A DNA stretch of 8,377 bases from an uncultured Fimbriimonadales bacterium (lineage in GTDB: Bacteria; Armatimonadota; Fimbriimonadia; Fimbriimonadales; GBS-DC). This document shows, piece after piece, positions 6,144 to 8,377 of this stretch. Each line of letters opens with the position of its first letter. The stretch's first letter is position 1. The notes below the pieces were generated by a model, which searched no databases, was not told the DNA's origin, and saw only the letters and a program-made list of their open reading frames with translations. Position numbers and translations under genes: made by a program. The stretch is from NCBI GenBank assembly GCA_937925775.1, contig CALAMM010000119.1:1-8377 (forward strand). Direction: 5' to 3'.

Positions 6144-7151
6144 ATGCAGATTGCGGTGATTGGCGCAGGTTCGTGGGGAACCGCGCTCGCGTGGCTTCTG
6201 GGACAGAAGGGCTACAGGGTGTGGCTGTGGGGGCGAGATGCGGCGCAGGTTGACCGCATCGCTACGGAGCGAGTGAACCGTCGCTACCTGCCCGAGGCGC
6301 ACCTGCCCGAAACCGTCTGTCCCACCCACGCAACCGCCCCGCTGCAGGAGTGCCCCATCTGGGTGCTGGCGGTTCCGTCGGGCGCGGTTCGCGAGGCGTT
6401 GCGCTTGCAACCGCCCAAGAACGCGATTTTGGTCATCGCCGCCAAAGGGCTCGAACCGGGCACAGGAAAACTGCTCACGCAGGTGGTTGACGAAGCGGTG
6501 GGCAGCAGCGAAGCAAACACGGTCGTGCTGTCGGGTCCCAACCTCGCGGTGGAGCTGGTGCGCGGTGCGCCGACCGCCACGGTCGCCGCCTCTCGAAACC
6601 TGACCTGCGCCGAGCAGGTTCAGGAACTGTTTATGACGCCGCCAATCCTGCGCGTGTACACCAACGACGACATAATCGGCGTGGAGTTGGGCGGTGCGCT
6701 GAAAAATGTGTATGCGATTGGTGCAGGCATCAGCGACGGCTTGGGCTTCGGAGACAACACGAAGGCAACCCTGCTCACGCGCGGGCTGGCGGAGATGATG
6801 CGTTTCGGCGCGGCGATGGGCGCGCGCCCAGAGACCTTTATGGGCTTGACAGGCGTGGGCGACCTGTTCGCCACGGCGGTGAGCCGTCTCAGCCGCAACT
6901 ATCGGCTCGGAAGGGCGGTGGCAGAGGGCAAATCGGCTGAGCAAGCACTGGCAGAGCTGGGACAGGTGGCAGAGGGCTACCCTACCGCGCTGGTTGCTCA
7001 GTCGCTCGCCGCGCAACTCGGTGTGGAAATGCCCCTGCTGAACGCAATCGCCGCTATCCTACGCCACGAGCGCGCCCTCCGCGACGCCTTAGAGAACCTA
7101 ATGACCCGCCCACCTAAAGGAGAGCGGGAATTTGAGTTCAAGGCGCTGTGA
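6144..7151 (+). CDS. gpsA: NAD(P)H-dependent glycerol-3-phosphate dehydrogenase
   Basis: This 335-residue cytoplasmic enzyme reduces dihydroxyacetone phosphate to sn-glycerol 3-phosphate, the backbone for phospholipids. The N-terminal Rossmann fold starts with GAGSWGTALA (7-16) and continues through VLAVPSG (74-80), AAKGLE (99-104) and SGPNLAVELVRGAPT (130-144). The C-terminal helical domain carries ELGGALKNVYAIGAGISDGL (181-200) with catalytic Lys187, GFGDNTKATLLTRGL (201-215), and GLTGVGDLFAT (234-244) with Asp240, then SRNYRLG (250-256), the NAD-binding Arg-Asn pair. The length and motif order are normal for GpsA and all key residues are present. A common Ser-Phe in the SGPSFA motif is Asn-Leu here, a mild substitution. 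It directly follows the DUF2007-like gene with no gap. No convincing rho-independent terminator follows the TGA. Confidence 0.97.
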   Translation: MQIAVIGAGSWGTALAWLLGQKGYRVWLWGRDAAQVDRIATERVNRRYLPEAHLPETVCPTHATAPLQECPIWVLAVPSGAVREALRLQPPKNAILVIAAKGLEPGTGKLLTQVVDEAVGSSEANTVVLSGPNLAVELVRGAPTATVAASRNLTCAEQVQELFMTPPILRVYTNDDIIGVELGGALKNVYAIGAGISDGLGFGDNTKATLLTRGLAEMMRFGAAMGARPETFMGLTGVGDLFATAVSRLSRNYRLGRAVAEGKSAEQALAELGQVAEGYPTALVAQSLAAQLGVEMPLLNAIAAILRHERALRDALENLMTRPPKGEREFEFKAL

Positions 7152-7225
7152 GAACGCTCGCCCACGCATTACAACCGATCTTGCCACACCCAAGCACGCT
7201 GTCGTGTCTGCCGAAGCCGAACATA

Positions 7226-7272
7226 GCGCAAATGCGCAAGGATTAGGATGCTGAACGCACCAGCGCATTTGC
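7226..7272. repeat. Inverted repeat downstream of gpsA
   Basis: GCAAATGCGC (7228-7237) is matched by its perfect complement GCGCATTTGC (7263-7272) across a 25-base loop. The left arm is itself part of a small palindrome, GCGCAAATGCGC (7226-7237), so two alternative folds are possible. No T tract follows on either strand, so it is not a standard intrinsic terminator. It sits at the boundary between the housekeeping genes and the restriction-type genes. Confidence 0.55.
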
Positions 7273-7331
7273 ACCCAGAAAGGGCTGAGGAAACGGTTCG
7301 TTCAAGGGGTTCGCGTGAGTTGCCGAATGAC

Positions 7332-7355
7332 ACTTATAGTCTGTAGATTCGTGGG
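7332..7355 (+). promoter_or_regulatory. C-box-like operator upstream of the controller gene
   Basis: ACTTATAGTC (7332-7341), itself containing the symmetrical ACT-TAT-AGT, is followed by the spacer TGTA and GATTCGTGGG (7346-7355). The left half and spacer closely resemble the C-boxes of type II controller proteins as I remember them (ACTTATAGTCnGTG followed by a second half such as GATTATAGTC or GACTATAAGT). The right half is degenerate, with about half its bases matching. It covers the place where the -35 would lie for the -10 at 7368-7373, and no -35 consensus is present there. This is the arrangement used when the controller protein activates its own weak promoter. Confidence 0.6.
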
Positions 7356-7367
7356 GGCAGCAGAAAG

Positions 7368-7373
7368 GATAAT
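7368..7373 (+). promoter_or_regulatory. -10 element of the controller gene, leaderless layout
   Basis: GATAAT is followed by exactly six bases (TCTACT) and then the GTG start at 7380, so the transcript is predicted to begin at the start codon. Controller genes of several type II restriction systems are known to be transcribed without a leader, which fits this placement. No Shine-Dalgarno precedes the GTG. Confidence 0.6.
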
Positions 7374-7379
7374 TCTACT

Positions 7380-7628
7380 GTGCTTCAGGATACGCGCTTT
7401 GCCATAGCGTTCGGGCTGGCGATAAGACAGGTTCGCAAGAATCACAGACTTTCCCAAGAAATGTTGGGCTACCGAGCAGGCTTACATCGGACCTATGTGG
7501 GTGATGTTGAGCGTGGCAGGCGCAATATTACGCTTGCGTCTGCAAAGCGAATTGCTAACGCACTCGGTATTTCGCTGAGTGAACTTGTTGCGATTGCAGA
7601 AGCGCTGCAAAACAGTGAGCACTCTTGA
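7380..7628 (+). CDS. XRE-family regulator, probable restriction-modification controller (C) protein
   Basis: An 82-residue protein that is almost entirely one helix-turn-helix domain of the Cro/CI (HTH_3) type. LAIRQVRKNHRLSQEMLGYRAGLHRTYVGDVERGRRNITL (13-52 in outline) carries the SQEMLGYRAGL helix pair, the recognition helix HRTYVGDVERG (36-46), and the RRNITLASAKRIANALGI stretch typical of this family. The size, the GLHRTYVxDxERGxRN signature, the C-box-like operator upstream and a nuclease-like gene overlapping its end all resemble type II restriction controller proteins, which first activate and then repress the C-R operon so that methylation precedes cleavage. The GTG start is chosen because the -10 lies exactly six bases before it and conserved residues begin by about 10. 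A generic XRE regulator of another accessory system is the main alternative. Confidence 0.8.
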   Translation: MLQDTRFAIAFGLAIRQVRKNHRLSQEMLGYRAGLHRTYVGDVERGRRNITLASAKRIANALGISLSELVAIAEALQNSEHS

Positions 7629-8377
7629 GCGACGAAGAGAAGAATTTTTCAAGTTCGTTTGGGATCACACCAGGGATCCTTTTTTGCTCATGTTCGACCA
7701 GCGCGCTCCACTCACTCCAGAGGAGATAGGTTGGCTTAGGCGAGCGTACGAATACTGCTTTATCGAGGACGAAGCTGAAGCAGTGAAGAGCCTGGGACAT
7801 CTGATGGCCTTAGGAGGTGAACCGACGACGCTCTTGCTAATCCAGATAAGTGGTCTCACACGCAGCAAGGTCATAACCGATTTGAAATCGAGTTTAGGTG
7901 AAAGTGCGCCGAAACGCTACGACACGCTTCACAAATCTGAAGAAGGCGTCAAGTATTTATTGACTCGTTTGCGTCGTGTGTTTGAGCCACTGCACCGAAT
8001 CGGGCTATCCAGCGAGGTGGAAGAGCTGCAACATATCTTCGAGTCGTTGAATCAAGCCACATACTCAGGCTTCATCCGACAGGAGCGGGCAAAGCGACAG
8101 GGGCACGAAGCGGAACAGCGACTGGCTATGTTGCTACACTCGCTAAACATTCCCTTTGAGCCTAAAGAAAAGCTTCAAAATCCTCTTTTCAAGGATGTTA
8201 AGTTGCTTGATACCTCATTTGACTTGGTTGTGCCCGACGCGAAAAACCCGAAAATCTTAGTTAAGTCCACCGTTCAGACCGCCAACATCGGGCAATTTGG
8301 CGAATCTAAAACTGCGCATGAGGTAGAAGACGCGAAAACAAAGATAGAAAGCGCCTATCCGCAATCACCCCCTCCCT
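7615..8377 (+). CDS. Probable type II restriction endonuclease, 3' end outside the window
   Basis: An uninterrupted frame runs from GTG 7615 to the last base, giving at least 254 residues with no stop. The GTG overlaps the controller gene's end by 14 bases; TTG 7684 or ATG 7690 are weaker start candidates because conserved-looking sequence (ERRREEFFKFVWDH, 5-18) precedes them. The N-terminal part is helical and charged, with a possible DNA-contacting segment GLTRSKVITDLK (80-91). Near the right edge, FDLVVPDAKNPKILVKSTVQ (202-221) looks like a PD-(D/E)XK core: Asp203, a short hairpin, then Lys217 on a hydrophobic strand. ANIGQFGESK (223-232) follows and could supply a catalytic Glu230. The residue two before Lys217 is Leu, not Glu or Asp. 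I do not recognise the specific enzyme family or its recognition site. Codon use is visibly AT-richer than in neighbouring genes (20 G/C in the 60 bases 8161-8220), suggesting horizontal acquisition. Confidence 0.7.
   Translation, partial: MSTLERRREEFFKFVWDHTRDPFLLMFDQRAPLTPEEIGWLRRAYEYCFIEDEAEAVKSLGHLMALGGEPTTLLLIQISGLTRSKVITDLKSSLGESAPKRYDTLHKSEEGVKYLLTRLRRVFEPLHRIGLSSEVEELQHIFESLNQATYSGFIRQERAKRQGHEAEQRLAMLLHSLNIPFEPKEKLQNPLFKDVKLLDTSFDLVVPDAKNPKILVKSTVQTANIGQFGESKTAHEVEDAKTKIESAYPQSPPP

Noticed and set aside
5820..7016. Minus-strand open frame of 398 codons
   Set aside because: It runs antisense to gpsA and the DUF2007-like gene, both supported by motifs and ribosome binding sites; its His-, Arg- and Gln-rich translation is typical of a GC-rich antisense frame.
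7226..7272. Intrinsic terminator of gpsA
   Set aside because: The inverted repeat has a 25-base loop and no following T tract on either strand.
7555..7874. Minus-strand frames opposite the controller/nuclease junction
   Set aside because: They are short, show no motif, and overlap two plus-strand genes with coherent protein features.

Overview
The window comes from the chromosome of a moderately GC-rich, probably flagellated bacterium. The genes are closely packed housekeeping and metabolic genes, with very few non-coding gaps. A flagellar rod gene, MltG, GpsA, DUF3054 and DUF2007-type proteins, and several apparently leaderless promoters would suit an Armatimonadota-like or other deep-branching GC-rich lineage. 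That placement is inference and rests on no marker gene.

Layout. 1-146: three copies of a strong palindrome in tandem, immediately downstream of the flagellar gene. 149-2395 (minus strand): an aldehyde dehydrogenase followed after about 40 bases by an FlgF/FlgG-type rod protein. 2396-2638: a divergent intergenic region. 2639-4399 (plus): an SLC13-type transporter with two internal RCK_C domains, ending 13 bases from the convergent mltG. 4413-5791 (minus): a two-gene unit, a DUF3054 membrane protein overlapping mltG by an ATGA junction. 5792-5891: a short divergent promoter region. 5892-7151 (plus): a DUF2007-like small protein directly abutting gpsA (glycerol-3-phosphate dehydrogenase, phospholipid precursor synthesis).

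7152-8377 is different: AT-richer and accessory in character. A 228-base gap carries a C-box-like operator and a -10 element placed exactly for a leaderless transcript. Next come a small XRE-type regulator resembling restriction-modification controller (C) proteins and, overlapping its 3' end by 14 bases, a long frame that stays open to the window edge (at least 254 residues). That frame ends in a PD-(D/E)XK-like region and is most likely a type II restriction endonuclease. The arrangement (C-box, leaderless C gene, overlapping R gene) matches the known C-R operon design of type II systems. No methyltransferase is visible; it would be expected beyond position 8377.

A recurring feature is that three start codons (at 2395, 5791 and 7380) lie exactly six bases after a -10-like hexamer, and a fourth (874) lies eight bases after one. 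This implies leaderless transcripts, while gpsA and its upstream neighbour have clear Shine-Dalgarno sequences. The best candidate for something not yet described is the controller-regulated restriction system at the right edge, because its nuclease active site departs from the canonical spacing and composition.
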